From Saprospiraceae bacterium (GTDB lineage: Bacteria; Bacteroidota; Bacteroidia; Chitinophagales; Saprospiraceae), in the NCBI GenBank assembly GCA_020848995.1, contig JADLHA010000030.1, positions 34,867 through 98,866 on the forward strand: a stretch of 64,000 nucleotides of DNA. Direction: 5' to 3'. The notes below the pieces were generated by a model that had not been told where the DNA came from, searched no databases, and saw only the letters and a list, made by a program, of their open reading frames with translations. The position numbers and the translations under genes are program-made. Positions 52,466 to 62,600 of this stretch are shown here, one piece after another (the first letter of the stretch is position 1; the number at the start of each line of letters is the position of its first letter).

Positions 52466-53509
52466 TTGAGAAATGAAGTAAAAGTTGGACTCCTCAGTCT
52501 TGCAACCATCCTGATCCTGGTTTTTGGCTACAAATACCTGAAGGGCAGCAACATCATGGATCGCACCAATACCTATTACATCCGCTTCCGGGACGTTGGC
52601 CAGATGGACGCCTCTGCACCGGTGCTCATACGCGGACTCAGCATAGGATCGGTCACCAAAATCCAACTCGACCCGGATAGCGCAGACTGGGTGCTGGTGA
52701 CCATTGCCGTTAAGCGGGAGATACGCCTTCCTCAGAACGCCCGCGCCATCCTCGTCAGTCAGGGCCTCATGGGTGGCAAAGCCCTCATCCTGGATTATCC
52801 CGCTGTTTGTCTTGAAAACTGTCTGCCGAACAGAAGTTTCATCCCGGGTGAAATTGCCGGAATGCTCTCCAGTATGGTCAGCAAGGAAGAAGTGCAGGAG
52901 TATGCCAAATCCGTTGGGAGCCAACTCAATAAAATCCTCGACACGGCTGCAACCAACGAAAATGTACAGCTCGCGGCCACAGTAAAAAATGTACACCTCA
53001 TCCTTGCCAACCTCGCCGCTTCCACTGCCCGTATCAATCAACTGCTCGAACATTCTGCCGGCGGGCTGGATCAGACCGTTCAAAATCTGGAGACCGTAAC
53101 CAACGCTCTGGCGCGAAATTCACAGGCACTTTCCAATTCCATCAAAAGTCTTGAAGATATTTCAACCGGGATCGCGGCGGCGAAACCGGGAAAGATGATC
53201 CAATCAGCCGACCAGGCGCTGGTAGAAAGTCAGCAGGCGCTTCGCCAACTCACTCAAACGCTCGCCGACAGCAAGCAAACCATTGTCCAGCTCAATGAAG
53301 TGGTGGGCGACATCCGGTCGGGAAAGGGCAGTCTGGGAAAACTCATCAACGATCCTGCTTTGTACAACAACCTCAACCGCTCTTCCCGCAACCTGGAATT
53401 GCTATTACAGGACCTGCGCCTCAACCCGAAGCGGTACGTTCACATCTCGGTGTTTGGCAAAGACGGTACACCTTACGAAGTTCCCCCTGAAGATCCGGCC
53501 GACCGGTAA
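52466..53509 (+). CDS. MlaD/Mce-domain lipid-transport protein
   Basis: A 347-aa membrane-anchored protein: one N-terminal membrane helix (VGLLSLATILILVFGYKYL), an MCE/MlaD domain (about residues 36-112; VLIRGLSIGSVTKIQLDPDSADWVLVTIAV, GGKALILDYP), then a long helical region with coiled-coil character to ~300. Mce proteins form hexameric lipid channels between membranes. It starts with TTG at 52466 (MRNEVKVG is the family N-terminus). A TATTTTTA element (52431-52438, 7 of 8 to the -7 consensus) may be its own promoter. Confidence 0.9.
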   Translation: MRNEVKVGLLSLATILILVFGYKYLKGSNIMDRTNTYYIRFRDVGQMDASAPVLIRGLSIGSVTKIQLDPDSADWVLVTIAVKREIRLPQNARAILVSQGLMGGKALILDYPAVCLENCLPNRSFIPGEIAGMLSSMVSKEEVQEYAKSVGSQLNKILDTAATNENVQLAATVKNVHLILANLAASTARINQLLEHSAGGLDQTVQNLETVTNALARNSQALSNSIKSLEDISTGIAAAKPGKMIQSADQALVESQQALRQLTQTLADSKQTIVQLNEVVGDIRSGKGSLGKLINDPALYNNLNRSSRNLELLLQDLRLNPKRYVHISVFGKDGTPYEVPPEDPADR

Positions 53510-53530
53510 CGCGAATGGAATTTTAAGAGT

Positions 53531-53983
53531 TCAGATGCGGTGTTTGAAGTCTCTTTCGAGGTCTCGCTTTTCGTCTTTCTCCCTCAGCGTCTCGCGTTTG
53601 TCAAATGCTTTCTTCCCTGACGCCACATAGACTTCAAGCTTGATAAATCCGCGGTCCGACTGGTAAATGCGGTAAGGAATGAGGGCAAACCCCTTTTCTG
53701 CAATTTTGCGTGCAATTTTGCGGATCTCCTGACGGTTGAGCAGAAGCCGGCGCGGCCGTTTTGGATCGAACTCCCGATCCTGGCTTTGCTTGTATTCCGA
53801 AATGTGCATATTGCGCAACCACACTTCCCTGCCCTCCACCACACAATAGGCGTCACTCAAATTGGCGTTGCCTTCCTTGACCGACTTGACCTCACTTCCC
53901 GTCAACTCTATTCCCGCTTCAAATGACTGATGAAGATGGTAAAGGTGCGCAGCCTTGCGGTTCGTGATCTCGAGATTTTTCAC
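53531..53983 (-). CDS. smpB: SsrA-binding protein SmpB
   Basis: SmpB (150 aa) binds tmRNA and delivers it to stalled ribosomes. The OB-fold core shows NRKAAHLYHLHQSFEAGIELTGSEVKSV, GNANLSDAYCVV and FALIPYRIYQSDRGFIKLEV. The C-terminal GKKAFDKRETLREKDEKRDLER tail is the segment that enters the mRNA channel. It starts with GTG at 53983, overlapping the upstream lipoprotein gene by 4 nt. The ssrA gene itself is not in this window. Confidence 0.96.
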   Translation of the reverse strand: MKNLEITNRKAAHLYHLHQSFEAGIELTGSEVKSVKEGNANLSDAYCVVEGREVWLRNMHISEYKQSQDREFDPKRPRRLLLNRQEIRKIARKIAEKGFALIPYRIYQSDRGFIKLEVYVASGKKAFDKRETLREKDEKRDLERDFKHRI

Positions 53984-54453
53984 TTTTCGGTATACCTCAT
54001 GTACTCAGAATGGATGGCCCCGCTTCCATCCATCTTTGATATCGTGGCCGTCATTACGTCAAATGCTTCTTTCCGATACATGACCTGTTGCGGAAAATCG
54101 TGCGATGCATTCGCGAATTTCAATTCGACTTCAGGATCAGGAATCCACCGGAACAATATGGGTTTGTACTCATTTTCGGCAACGCGGGCCTCAAAAAACC
54201 AGCTTCCCTCCCCGTCGCGGAAAATGCGCATTTTCTCATGCAGGGTGGCGTATCCTTGGAGCAGGTCGTAGGCGACTCCTCCATAATGATCGTCAGCTAT
54301 GCGTACCCATTTCTCATAGTATTCCTTGTCGCGATGTTTCCACGTGCCGGCAATCCATTCCACCTCAATGGGTTTTGGGTTGACCAGAATGTGGGCTGGC
54401 TTGCAGGAAGTCAATAACAGGCTTGCCCCCAAAATTGCCATGTAATGATTCAT
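53980..54453 (-). CDS. DUF6265-like lipoprotein
   Basis: A 157-aa lipoprotein (lipobox LLTSC, Cys17). IAGTWKHRDKEYYEKWVRI, SWFFEARVAEN and NASHDFPQQVMYRK match the pattern of the DUF6265 family, small lipocalin-like beta proteins of unknown function. It is sandwiched between an S9 peptidase gene (9 nt upstream) and smpB (4-nt overlap). Confidence 0.7.
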   Translation of the reverse strand: MNHYMAILGASLLLTSCKPAHILVNPKPIEVEWIAGTWKHRDKEYYEKWVRIADDHYGGVAYDLLQGYATLHEKMRIFRDGEGSWFFEARVAENEYKPILFRWIPDPEVELKFANASHDFPQQVMYRKEAFDVMTATISKMDGSGAIHSEYMRYTEK

Positions 54454-54462
54454 ATCAATCGC

Positions 54463-56628
54463 TCAGAGTTTGTTTAAAACGAAATCCGTCATCCTTGCAA
54501 ACAGATGCATGCGCGCATCCGCTCCTCCTATGCCGTGGTTTTTGTTTGGGTAAAAATACATGTCGAACGCTTTGCGATGCCGGACAAGCGCATTCACCAT
54601 CTCAATCGAATTTTGAGGATGAACGTTGTCGTCTGCAAGGCCGTGAACCAGCAGGTAATTTCCCTTGAGCCGGTCGGCGAAGTAAACTGGAGAGTTTTCT
54701 GCGTAACCCGTGGGGTTATCCGACGTGCGACGCATGTAGCGCTCGGTGTAGATGGTGTCGTACCATTTCCAGTTGGTGACCGGAGCAACTGCGATGGCGG
54801 CCTTGAATACGTCATTCCCCTTGAGCAGGCAAAGCGACGACATATAACCGCCGTAACTCCATCCAAAAATTCCAATCCTCGATGCATCCACAAAATCGAG
54901 CGAACCGAGGTAACGGGCAGCATCGATCTGATCTTCAGTCTCCAGTTTGCCAAGCTGCAGGTAAGTCATTTTTTTAAATTCCTCGCCGCGCCCTCCGGTT
55001 CCGCGGTTGTCGACAACGCAAATGATGTAACCTTTCTGCGCAAGCATTTGCAACCATCCGTAATAACCAAATGAATTCCATCTGTTCATTACTTGCTGAC
55101 TGCCGGGACCTCCATACAAAAACATAAAGACCGGATATTTTTTGCCCAGCACGAAGTCTTTTGGCTTAATGAGGGCCGCATTCATGGCCTGGCCCCCGCG
55201 ATTCGGAATTTGCAACAACTCCACTTCGGGCAACTGCAGTTCATTCATCCTCCCAGCAAGGGCTTCGTTCGTTTCAAGCATGCGAATGGTCTGGAAATCG
55301 GAACCGGCGATCCGGTATTGGGTTGGAGTCCGGACATCCGAATGCGAAAGGACGAGGTAGTGCAGACCCGGACCTGGCTGGGCGCTGTGAAACCCGGGCC
55401 TGGTCGTTAACACGCTGTCGCGGCCCGTTTCTACGTCAATGCGTCTTAATTCCCGCTCGCGACCATCGCTAACCGAAAATTGTGCCAGGGCCCACTGCCC
55501 GTCTGCATGCAATCCGTACAAGGCCGTCATTTCATCACTTCCCCGCGTTAGCTGCCGCACCAGATTTCCATCCATACCATAGAGGTAGAGGTGGTTGTAC
55601 CCGTCGCGTTCGCTCGTCCAGAGAAACCGGTTGCCGTTTAGAAAAGTCAGGTCGTCGTGTACGTCGATGTAACGTGCATTTTCCTCCTCAAGCAGAACCC
55701 GGAATGCGTTTTTGCGGACATTGCTCAGGATCAGGCGAAGTCGGTTCTGATTGCGGTTCATCCATTGCACGCACAAGACATCCCGGTCGCGGGTCCACTT
55801 GAGGCGTGGCAGGTAGTCGTCTTCGCGCGGGCCTATGTCGATGGGTTTTGATTTGTTTTTCTTTGCGTCGTAACACCAAACCGAGACCACCGCGTTTTCT
55901 TCACCCACTTTGGGATACTTAAATGCAAATTTTTCCGGGTAAGCGCCGTCGTTGTAGTATTCTATCGAAAATTCCTTTACGCGGCTTTCGTCAAATTTGA
56001 AATAGGCAAGGTAATCTCCACCGGGCGACCAGGCATAAGCCTTCGTGAGGGTAAATTCTTCTTCGTACACCCAGTCTGAAGCGCCATTGATGATTGCATT
56101 GACCTGTCCATCTTTGGTTATGCGAACCCTTTTTCCCGTTTCGATCACTTCGTAATACAAGTCGTTGTTGTACACGTAGGCCACGCGGTTTGCGGATGGA
56201 TCGAAGGATGGATACTTGATTTTCCCCGGAGGGTATATGCGGTAAACGGCGTCACCCGCTACGTCGTAAACAAAACAGCGCGAAATGCGCGAATGGCGAT
56301 AGATGGATTCCGTTTCGGTGAACAACAGGATCTTCCCTTCATCGTCACTGAATTCATAGGCATCGACGCTTTTTTCGATTTCGGGATGTTTCGCCGCATC
56401 AAACAGTACGGAGACTTCACGGCCGTCCAGTATGGAGTACTTTGCGATTTTGCCGGACATCAGGCGAGTGTAGTGCTTCCCGTCTTTCATGAAGTTGAAA
56501 TGCGGAACGCCTCGCGCACTGAAAGTACCTCTTTCATAGAGGTCCTCGAGTGAGATTTCCCGGGTTTGAGCGTCTGCAGTAAGGCTCTGTAAGAGCCATG
56601 CAATGAAAAATAAATAGCGAACGGTCAT
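54463..56628 (-). CDS. S9 family peptidase (dipeptidyl peptidase IV-like)
   Basis: Exported 721-aa serine peptidase. ATG 56628 gives a signal peptide (MTVRYLFFIAWLLQSLTADAQ) and a 4-nt ATGA overlap with the aldehyde dehydrogenase stop. Residues ~80-440 form the DPP IV-type beta-propeller (DWVYEEEF with the substrate-binding Glu pair, SPGGDYLAYFKFDESRV). The alpha/beta-hydrolase domain has the nucleophile GWSYGGY, Asp in HGLADDNVH and His in NKNHGIGG. It probably releases X-Pro or X-Ala dipeptides in the periplasm. Confidence 0.93.
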   Translation of the reverse strand: MTVRYLFFIAWLLQSLTADAQTREISLEDLYERGTFSARGVPHFNFMKDGKHYTRLMSGKIAKYSILDGREVSVLFDAAKHPEIEKSVDAYEFSDDEGKILLFTETESIYRHSRISRCFVYDVAGDAVYRIYPPGKIKYPSFDPSANRVAYVYNNDLYYEVIETGKRVRITKDGQVNAIINGASDWVYEEEFTLTKAYAWSPGGDYLAYFKFDESRVKEFSIEYYNDGAYPEKFAFKYPKVGEENAVVSVWCYDAKKNKSKPIDIGPREDDYLPRLKWTRDRDVLCVQWMNRNQNRLRLILSNVRKNAFRVLLEEENARYIDVHDDLTFLNGNRFLWTSERDGYNHLYLYGMDGNLVRQLTRGSDEMTALYGLHADGQWALAQFSVSDGRERELRRIDVETGRDSVLTTRPGFHSAQPGPGLHYLVLSHSDVRTPTQYRIAGSDFQTIRMLETNEALAGRMNELQLPEVELLQIPNRGGQAMNAALIKPKDFVLGKKYPVFMFLYGGPGSQQVMNRWNSFGYYGWLQMLAQKGYIICVVDNRGTGGRGEEFKKMTYLQLGKLETEDQIDAARYLGSLDFVDASRIGIFGWSYGGYMSSLCLLKGNDVFKAAIAVAPVTNWKWYDTIYTERYMRRTSDNPTGYAENSPVYFADRLKGNYLLVHGLADDNVHPQNSIEMVNALVRHRKAFDMYFYPNKNHGIGGADARMHLFARMTDFVLNKL

Positions 56629-58070
56629 ATTTTGCCAATGAATTGTATGATGCGCTCCATCCACGCTTTTTTCCAGGGTGCATAAGGCGGATGGAACAAA
56701 CGCAGCAAATTAATCCATTTTCCCTGAACGGAAACGGATCGCAAATGGGAAAAGGTTTCAAATCCATGAATGCCGTGGTAAACGCCCATGCCGCTTTCTT
56801 TTCTGCCGCCAAAGGGCAGGTCGAAATTGCAATAGTGCAACAGGCAGTTGTTAATGCTGACCCCTCCTGAGCGAAGTTGCGCAGCGAGATGTTTCGCCGT
56901 CTTCTGATCTTCATCGAAAATGTACAGGCTGAGCGGAACGGGCAACGCACGCAGTTGAGCCGGCAGGTCTTCTGCATTCCGGTAAGTAATTACCGGCAAC
57001 AACGGACCGAAGATCTCTTCCTGCATAGACGCGTGATGCCAATCGCTGTGCAACAACAGGCAAGGTGAAATCTTACGGCTCACAGGGTCTGATGAGGGCT
57101 CAATATCTGTTTTCGCTCCCTGTCGCACGCTCTGGTGAAGCAAGTGTTGCAGGCGCTCAAAGTGCTGGGCGTTGACGATGCCGCAATAGTCGGGATGGTC
57201 CACCGGGTTGATGCCGTACATATGGTGCATTGCGGCCTTCCAGGCACTGGAAAACGATTCAACCTGGTCCTCAGGCAACAACACGAAGTCAGGAGCAATG
57301 CAGGTTTGTCCGGCATTGAGGCACTTGGCATAAGCGATGTCGCGAACGGCTTGTTTGATGTTCGCCCCCGGTGAAATGATCACCGGCGACTTGCCTCCAA
57401 GTTCCAGGGTCACCGGAGTCAGGCGATCGGCCAACGTTTTCATCAATTCAACGGCTTTGGCCTTTGATCCGGTAAAAAACACATGGTCGAAGGGCAATTG
57501 CAGTAAATGCCTTGCAGTGGCCGAATCTCCCTGGACCAGGCCGACTTCATCCTCTCCAAAGGCATCGCGTATGACCTTTTCGATGACTTTCGAAGTCGCG
57601 GGTGTAAATTCGGAAGGTTTGATGACGACGCGGTTGCCGGCTGCCCATGCCGCGATCAACGGAGTGATGCAAAGGTTGATGGGATAATTCCAGGGCGACA
57701 AAATCAGCACTACACCCTTCGGTTCCGGGCAAACAAAATGGTCCGTTCCGGACAACTCCAAGGGAGCGGGTACCCGGCGCGATTGCATCCATCTTCCAAG
57801 CCGTCGCCGGGTTCGTCGCAATTCAACGAGACAGGGAAGCAATTCAGAGGAGACCGTTTCAAAGGATGGCTTCTGGAAGTCCTCCCTAAGCGCAGATTCG
57901 AAGGCATGTCGATGGGACAACAGGCTGCTTTCCAATTGCCGGAGCCGTTGGAGGCGGTGCCCAAGAGCGGGGTAGGGTTGGCACCAACGCGCGCGCTCGA
58001 GGCGATCAAAAAGCGCTTGGTGGGCATTATGCCCCGGTCCGCCAGGGGAAGTAGCTGCACCATCCGGCAT
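56625..58070 (-). CDS. Aldehyde dehydrogenase (ALDH3-like)
   Basis: NAD(P)-dependent aldehyde dehydrogenase of 481 aa. Motifs are SPWNYPINLCITPLIAAWAAGN, KPSEFTPATS, FFTGSKA, the general-base block LELGGKSP and the catalytic cysteine in NAGQTCIAPD. Length and absence of extra domains resemble class 3 fatty-aldehyde enzymes. An exact -7 element lies 4 nt before the ATG; the malic enzyme gene ends 42 nt upstream. Confidence 0.92.
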   Translation of the reverse strand: MPDGAATSPGGPGHNAHQALFDRLERARWCQPYPALGHRLQRLRQLESSLLSHRHAFESALREDFQKPSFETVSSELLPCLVELRRTRRRLGRWMQSRRVPAPLELSGTDHFVCPEPKGVVLILSPWNYPINLCITPLIAAWAAGNRVVIKPSEFTPATSKVIEKVIRDAFGEDEVGLVQGDSATARHLLQLPFDHVFFTGSKAKAVELMKTLADRLTPVTLELGGKSPVIISPGANIKQAVRDIAYAKCLNAGQTCIAPDFVLLPEDQVESFSSAWKAAMHHMYGINPVDHPDYCGIVNAQHFERLQHLLHQSVRQGAKTDIEPSSDPVSRKISPCLLLHSDWHHASMQEEIFGPLLPVITYRNAEDLPAQLRALPVPLSLYIFDEDQKTAKHLAAQLRSGGVSINNCLLHYCNFDLPFGGRKESGMGVYHGIHGFETFSHLRSVSVQGKWINLLRLFHPPYAPWKKAWMERIIQFIGKI

Positions 58071-58074
58071 GCGC

Positions 58075-58082
58075 CAAAGATA
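58075..58082 (-). promoter_or_regulatory. -7 element directly before the aldehyde dehydrogenase gene
   Basis: TATCTTTG on the minus strand is an exact TAnnTTTG match that ends 4 nt before ATG 58070. A start site 4-7 nt downstream would be at the ATG itself, so the message would be leaderless. Confidence 0.5.
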
Positions 58083-58112
58083 CGCTGGCGATGGGCAAGG
58101 TTCGTTATTGAC

Positions 58113-59294
58113 CTACCCTCCGCTTGGCCCCCGGCTGCTTTCAGCCACCGCTGAGGCAACTCGATGCGCTACGCTTTCATCGAGGGCCGGAGGAATGATC
58201 ATTGTTGGAGTAGGCTGTGTGACCGCCGAGGCGATCGCCCCTGCCGCAGCAAATTTCATATTGAGCGTGATCTTCGGTGCACGTGCCTGAAAGGCCCCTA
58301 AAAAGATCCCTGGAAAGGCCAGCACATTGTTCACCTGATTGGGAAAGTCGGAGCGTCCCGTGCCCACGATAAAGGCCCCACCCGCCCTGGCTTCATCGGG
58401 GAGAATTTCGGGTATGGGGTTTGCAAGGGCCAGGATCAATGGATCTTTTGCCATGAGCCGGATGTGGTCTCGGTTGAGAATGTTAGCCTTGCTGACTCCA
58501 ATGAATACATCCATACCCACCAGCGCATGCTCCAGCGTACCGCTGAGGTTGCGCGGATTGGTGTAGGCGAGCAGATCGTATTTGATGCCTTGCAGACCCA
58601 ACCGGTTGCGGTGGATGATGCCCATCGTGTCGCACATGACGATTTCGCGCACGATTTTCTGGTTTGTAGCGGTGAAGTCTCGCCGCCCAAGGTAGCGGGC
58701 AATGGCAATGCCTGCAGCACCGGCTCCGTTGATGACGATCCTCAGGTCTTCCAACCTCCGGCTGGTCAGCCTGCAGTAATTCATCAGGGCTGCAAGAACG
58801 ACGATGGCGGTGCCGTGCTGATCGTCGTGGAATACCGGAATGCCGAGGTCCTGCAAACTTTCCTCCACCTCAAAACAGCGCGGAGAGGAAATGTCTTCCA
58901 GGTTGATACCCCCAAAAACGGGTGCTATGTTGCGAATCACCTGGATCAATTCGTCGGTCTTCTGGGTGCTGATGCAAATGGGGAAGCCGTTGATTCCTGC
59001 AAAACGCTTGAACAGCATGCCTTTGCCTTCCATGACGGGAATTGCCGCAAGCGGTCCGATGTTGCCCAGTCCCAGTACGGCCGAACCATCGCTGACAATG
59101 GCGACGGTGTTTCCCTTAATGGTGTAGTCGTAGACTTTGGCCGGGTCGTTGTGGATGGCCTCGCAGGGAGCAGCAACACCGGGAGAATAGGCCAAAGAAA
59201 GGTCCTCGGTCGTACTGATGTCCATCTTGTTTTCCACAGAGATCTTACCCCGCAAAGCCTCGTGCAGTTGAAGTGACCGCTCAAATACATCCAT
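58113..59294 (-). CDS. NAD(P)-dependent malic enzyme
   Basis: A 393-aa oxaloacetate-decarboxylating malate dehydrogenase, converting malate to pyruvate and CO2. DLSLAYSPGVAAPCEAI, SDGSAVLGLGNIGPLAA, metal-site GGINLEDISSPRCFEVE, FHDDQHGTAIVVLAAL and the Rossmann GAGAAGIAIARYL are intact. It is the short form, lacking the phosphotransacetylase-like domain of MaeB. It heads a five-gene minus-strand run. Confidence 0.93.
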   Translation of the reverse strand: MDVFERSLQLHEALRGKISVENKMDISTTEDLSLAYSPGVAAPCEAIHNDPAKVYDYTIKGNTVAIVSDGSAVLGLGNIGPLAAIPVMEGKGMLFKRFAGINGFPICISTQKTDELIQVIRNIAPVFGGINLEDISSPRCFEVEESLQDLGIPVFHDDQHGTAIVVLAALMNYCRLTSRRLEDLRIVINGAGAAGIAIARYLGRRDFTATNQKIVREIVMCDTMGIIHRNRLGLQGIKYDLLAYTNPRNLSGTLEHALVGMDVFIGVSKANILNRDHIRLMAKDPLILALANPIPEILPDEARAGGAFIVGTGRSDFPNQVNNVLAFPGIFLGAFQARAPKITLNMKFAAAGAIASAVTQPTPTMIIPPALDESVAHRVASAVAESSRGPSGG

Positions 59295-59683
59295 AGTCTG
59301 CTATCGCTGCAAATAGTTTGCCAGTCTTTGTGAGAGCAAGGGCATTGAACGCCCATGAAAAATCCAGCCCAACTGTAAGGCAAAAAGAGAAATATCAGAA
59401 TTGTTAAAAATTTGTTAAATCTCCGGGGGGGTAAAAAACCTCAAACAGTTGAGTAAATTTCGCCATTGTTTAACCAACCACCCCAATAAAAACCTATGAT
59501 CAGCTAAGCTCTTATTCAAAGCTTTTTCCAAAACAACTTCATAGCACAAAAAAAGCCCACGATCACCCATCGACTGGGGATGCAGGCCTTCTATTCGCAA
59601 AAATAGTCTGCAATTTAGGCTTCTTTTTGATGAGGATGAAATTGTTGGGTATCATAATTATTTAACAATTTAAATCATTGAAA
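59295..59683. other. Gap between divergent malic enzyme and beta-helix protein genes
   Basis: Base composition turns AT-rich from about 59,390 onward and stays so to the window end. No gene is supported. A short CCCA...TGGG hairpin with flanking A/T (59547-59585) might be a weak terminator. No exact TAnnTTTG element is found close to either start. Confidence 0.5.
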
Positions 59684-62600
59684 ATGAGAAACTTATTTTT
59701 TCTTTGGGCTGTAGCCGTTTTCATGCTCCCGATGAATGGGGGCTCCGCCCAATCCGGTAGCTGTGACTTCTTGGTGACTAAGACGATCTGCCTGGAAAAC
59801 GGACTTAAGGAAATTTGTGTTGAAGGTTTGGACCTCCCCGGGACCCACGAATGGGACATCACTTCAGTGGGCGGATTGTGCGGCCAAACCCATTTTACAG
59901 GTCAGAAAATTTGCTTCCAATGCACATTAAGCGGAAATGACCATCTCCTGATCGACCATACGTTCCTTCCATTGGAAGGACTACCGTCATCCTGCAATAA
60001 AAGGGTGAATGTGTCCTGTAACCCCGATTGCAGTTCCTGGAATTTTAGTACTGTATTTAATGGAGACTGTTCTGTAACGTTTAGCCTTAACCCTAATTTT
60101 GGTGCGCAAAATATTACATGGGTATTTGGAGATGGCAGTAATTCAGTTCAGAATCCCTTTGACATTAAGTCAATTAATCATCTGTATGCTGATCCTGGAA
60201 CCTATCAGGTATGTGTCACGATTCATGTTGATGACTATTATTATCAGACTTGCTGCTTTGACGTGTATGTTCCGCCATGCCCCGAATGCGAACCCGATCC
60301 GATCTCATGGGAAGAGTGCCCTCCGGCCGGAGATGAATGCTGCATTAGCTTTAACTTCAATTCTCCTTATAATTCTCCGCAATTCGTTTGGGATTTTGGC
60401 GATCAGAGTCCACCGGTGACGACAACTACCAAAACGGCAGAACATAATTTCATTGGTCGCGGGCCATTTTATATCTGCGTGACCTATTTTATAGAAGATC
60501 AGCCATACACCTGTTGTGAATGGATCGATCTGCCGCCATGCGATTGCTGTGAGAGCGCAGATTTTAGTTTTGATGTTCAGAACTTTACTAATTACGAGTC
60601 CTGTATGGGCAATATGTATAAATGTGCACCACTATGCGACAGGCCCGGAATGACTGTTCATCAATGGATTTATTCGGATGGTACGGTCATATTGACTGGA
60701 ACTCCAGGAGGCGCGCCACCGGATCATGTCTTCACCAATTATGTCAATTCAACCGGTCAGGTTTGCGTAACCCATCAGATCTTATGTGATAACCAGGTCA
60801 TTGATGCAGTAACCAAATGTTTGCCTTTTTATCCGGGAGCTTATCTGGGAAAAGCTGGAGAAGACCTCAAAATGTCTGATGTATTAAGCAACCAGGGTGG
60901 AATCACGGTCCTCGATTTTATTACGCAAAATGCAAGTAACCCTATTATTCCTTTGTATATTGAGGGTAATCTGATCGTGGATATCAATTCCAATTTCAAT
61001 CAGGGTGTTTGGAATATGGCACGGGGTTCGCAAATTATTGTAAATTACAACAGGGTTTTTGGATTGACAGGTACTGTTATTCAGACCGCGTTCAGGCGAA
61101 ATATTCATTTTAATTGCTGCAGGTGGGGTGGGATCAAAGCAAATCCGAGGGCTACTTTAAATTGGTCTTCTGCAACCATCACGGATGCTGAGATCATGCT
61201 CGAACTTCTGAGTCCGTATATCAGTATCGGAGCAACTTTGAATTTTACCGACAATAATTTTCTTGAAAATGTCAATGGTATAAGATCATTTCGCCACAGG
61301 CCCCGCTTTGGAAATTTTCATAACAATACGTTTGAGGGCTGCAAGAACTGCACGGTACTTTGTGGTTGTGATGAAGGCACCGGAATATATCTCGACATGG
61401 ATGGCATTTCGTCATTACCAACCAATTTTCCTGTAACCGGATCGAGAAATATTATTAAAAATTTCGAGTACGGCATTCACGCCATCAACACCAATTTGTC
61501 CGTCAAAAATTTTTATATACATGATGTTGATGGCACAGGATTATGGTTTGTAAAAAACCTGGCGAATCCTTTTCATCTCACGATGGATTTGTTGGAATTT
61601 CAAAATATACCGACAGCAGTCAGAGATCAGATCAGTGGCGGTGGATCACATAACCTAACGGCGATTGCATCAGTTCCACAACCAAATTCCAGCCTGAAAT
61701 TTTCAGAAATATTCAGAGGCTATGATATCACCATTGATCAAAGCCAGTTTATCGGAACCATCAACCACAATCAGATTGCAACCAACGGAGGTGCAACTAA
61801 CTTTGGGATCAAAGTATCACTGACGGGTAGTGTAGGCAACCAATTTACAGCCGATCACAACCAGGTCACGGTAGCATCCGGTGGAAACAGTTGCATGGGC
61901 ATCAGTCTTCTGGCAGACATGGATAACCAGCAAAATGCCGTATTAAAATTTAATGAAATAACGGCAGTGGGCCTGGATCCCGGAGCCGGCATCTATGTAA
62001 GCAACTGGAAGACGTCCAACGTGACCGACAATACGCTGACCATGGGCTCGCCCAAACCTGGCATCGAATTTTCAAACAGCGGCGGTTCACTGATCCAGTG
62101 CAATGGGATCAACTTTGGCACAAAAGGAATGTTGTTTAACATCTCTCCGGAAAATGATATCGTAAACAATACCTGTTATGCCAACGTGAACGGCGTTCAT
62201 TTCAACGGTAACTGTCAGGCTACCGCGGGTTCTTTTATCGCGGAAAACAAATTTCAGAGCAATTCTCAGGAAGGCTCTTTGTATAATGGTGATGCATTGA
62301 CCGGGATTCAGCATCATCAAATGTACAATTCATGGCTGCCGGTGGTGAGCTCTGTTAAGGCATACCATCCGGTAAGAGCTTTAGCGGAACAATGCCAGTT
62401 TTGGGCTCCTGCGAATGCAGTTGATCCTTCTATCCATTATCCTATGCGTCAAGTAGAAGAACTATTTTTTCGAAATGGCCCACCTGCCGGATTTCCACAG
62501 GCGTGCTCCATAGGTACAGGAGGCGAAAATTATCTGCAGTACCACAGCAATGATTCTTTGACAGCGCTTGCTTATGACGAACTGCTGGGTACGAGCGGTT

